A DNA stretch of 7,146 nucleotides from Fimenecus sp045595185 (GTDB lineage Bacteria > Bacillota > Clostridia > Oscillospirales > Acutalibacteraceae): the NCBI GenBank assembly GCA_045595185.1, contig JAZNZX010000002.1, forward strand, positions 1 through 7,146. Reading direction: 5' to 3'. Below, one piece after another: positions 7,056 to 7,146 of this stretch. The translations under genes were made by a program, and so were the position numbers. The notes below the pieces were generated by a model that searched no databases, was not told the origin of the DNA, and worked only from the letters and a program-made list of their open reading frames with translations. How positions within the stretch are numbered: the first letter of the stretch is position 1; every line of letters starts with the position of its first letter.

Positions 7056-7080
7056 AATGATTTCTTAAATAGAAATCATT
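7056..7080 (+). repeat. Palindromic putative recombination site C
   Basis: This copy has the same 25-bp palindrome as site A but in the opposite orientation: arms AATGATTTCT and AGAAATCATT around centre TAAAT. One further T-A pair (7055 and 7081) lengthens the arms to 11 bp. It has the same orientation as site B, with which it shares the 18-bp core at 7059-7076. Being inverted relative to site A, it could exchange with A to flip the 6.6-kb block holding the promoter and central operon. Confidence 0.75.
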
Positions 7081-7146
7081 ACATATGGTTAAATTACTAT
7101 TAAACAGTGACTTACAATTAGCGAATAAATATACAATAATTATACA
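7056..7146 (+). repeat. 91-bp inverted repeat, right copy; leader of a predicted gene beyond the window
   Basis: This matches the reverse complement of 397-487 at 89 of 91 positions and runs to the last base of the window, so the true repeat may be longer. In the left copy the corresponding sequence is the leader of a SusC-like gene whose ATG lies 28 bases further on. By analogy a plus-strand start codon is expected about 28 bases past the right edge. No promoter is seen ahead of this leader inside the window. Confidence 0.9.

Noticed and set aside
397..7146. The 91-bp inverted repeats as ends of a transposon carrying the operon
   Set aside because: No transposase or integrase lies between them. 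The repeats are gene leaders with an internal palindromic site. The outer flanks needed to check for target duplication are partly outside the window.

Overview
The window looks like part of a gut-type Bacteroidales genome (Bacteroides, Phocaeicola or a relative). The evidence is an AT-rich sequence with long AT-rich intergenic regions, a Bacteroidetes-type -7 box (TAnnTTTG), start codons without strong Shine-Dalgarno sequences, and SusC/SusD-type outer-membrane nutrient uptake genes. The genus cannot be fixed from this sequence alone.

Layout: positions 1-368 hold the 5' end of a SusC-like TonB-dependent transporter on the minus strand, running off the left edge. Positions 369-889 are non-coding and hold a leader for that gene, a palindromic repeat (site A, 463-487), an AT-rich segment with the only consensus promoter I found between genes (-7 box TACCTTTG, 733-740, pointing right), and a second repeat copy in opposite orientation (site B, core 756-773). 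A three-gene operon follows: a SusC-like transporter (890-4081), a SusD-like lipoprotein (4102-5781) and an unrecognised surface lipoprotein (5805-6806), with gaps of only 20 and 23 bp. It ends in a good rho-independent terminator (6830-6865). After about 190 bp of AT-rich spacer comes a third repeat copy (site C, 7056-7080). It begins a 91-bp stretch that is a near-perfect inverted copy (89/91) of the leader of the left-hand susC gene. The window stops inside that leader.

How it works (inference): the segment between sites A and B looks like an invertible promoter. In the orientation given, the promoter drives the central susC-susD-lipoprotein operon and the left-hand susC has none. Inverting A-B would switch expression to the left gene. 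The duplicated leader at the right edge predicts another promoterless susC-like gene just outside the window, reachable by a larger A-C inversion followed by a second promoter flip. This fits a SusC/SusD shufflon, in which one promoter is shared among several alternative outer-membrane uptake systems. Phase-variable SusC/SusD regions controlled by DNA inversion are known in Bacteroides fragilis, so the principle is not new. The site sequence and the three-site arrangement here deserve checking. No recombinase gene lies in the window.
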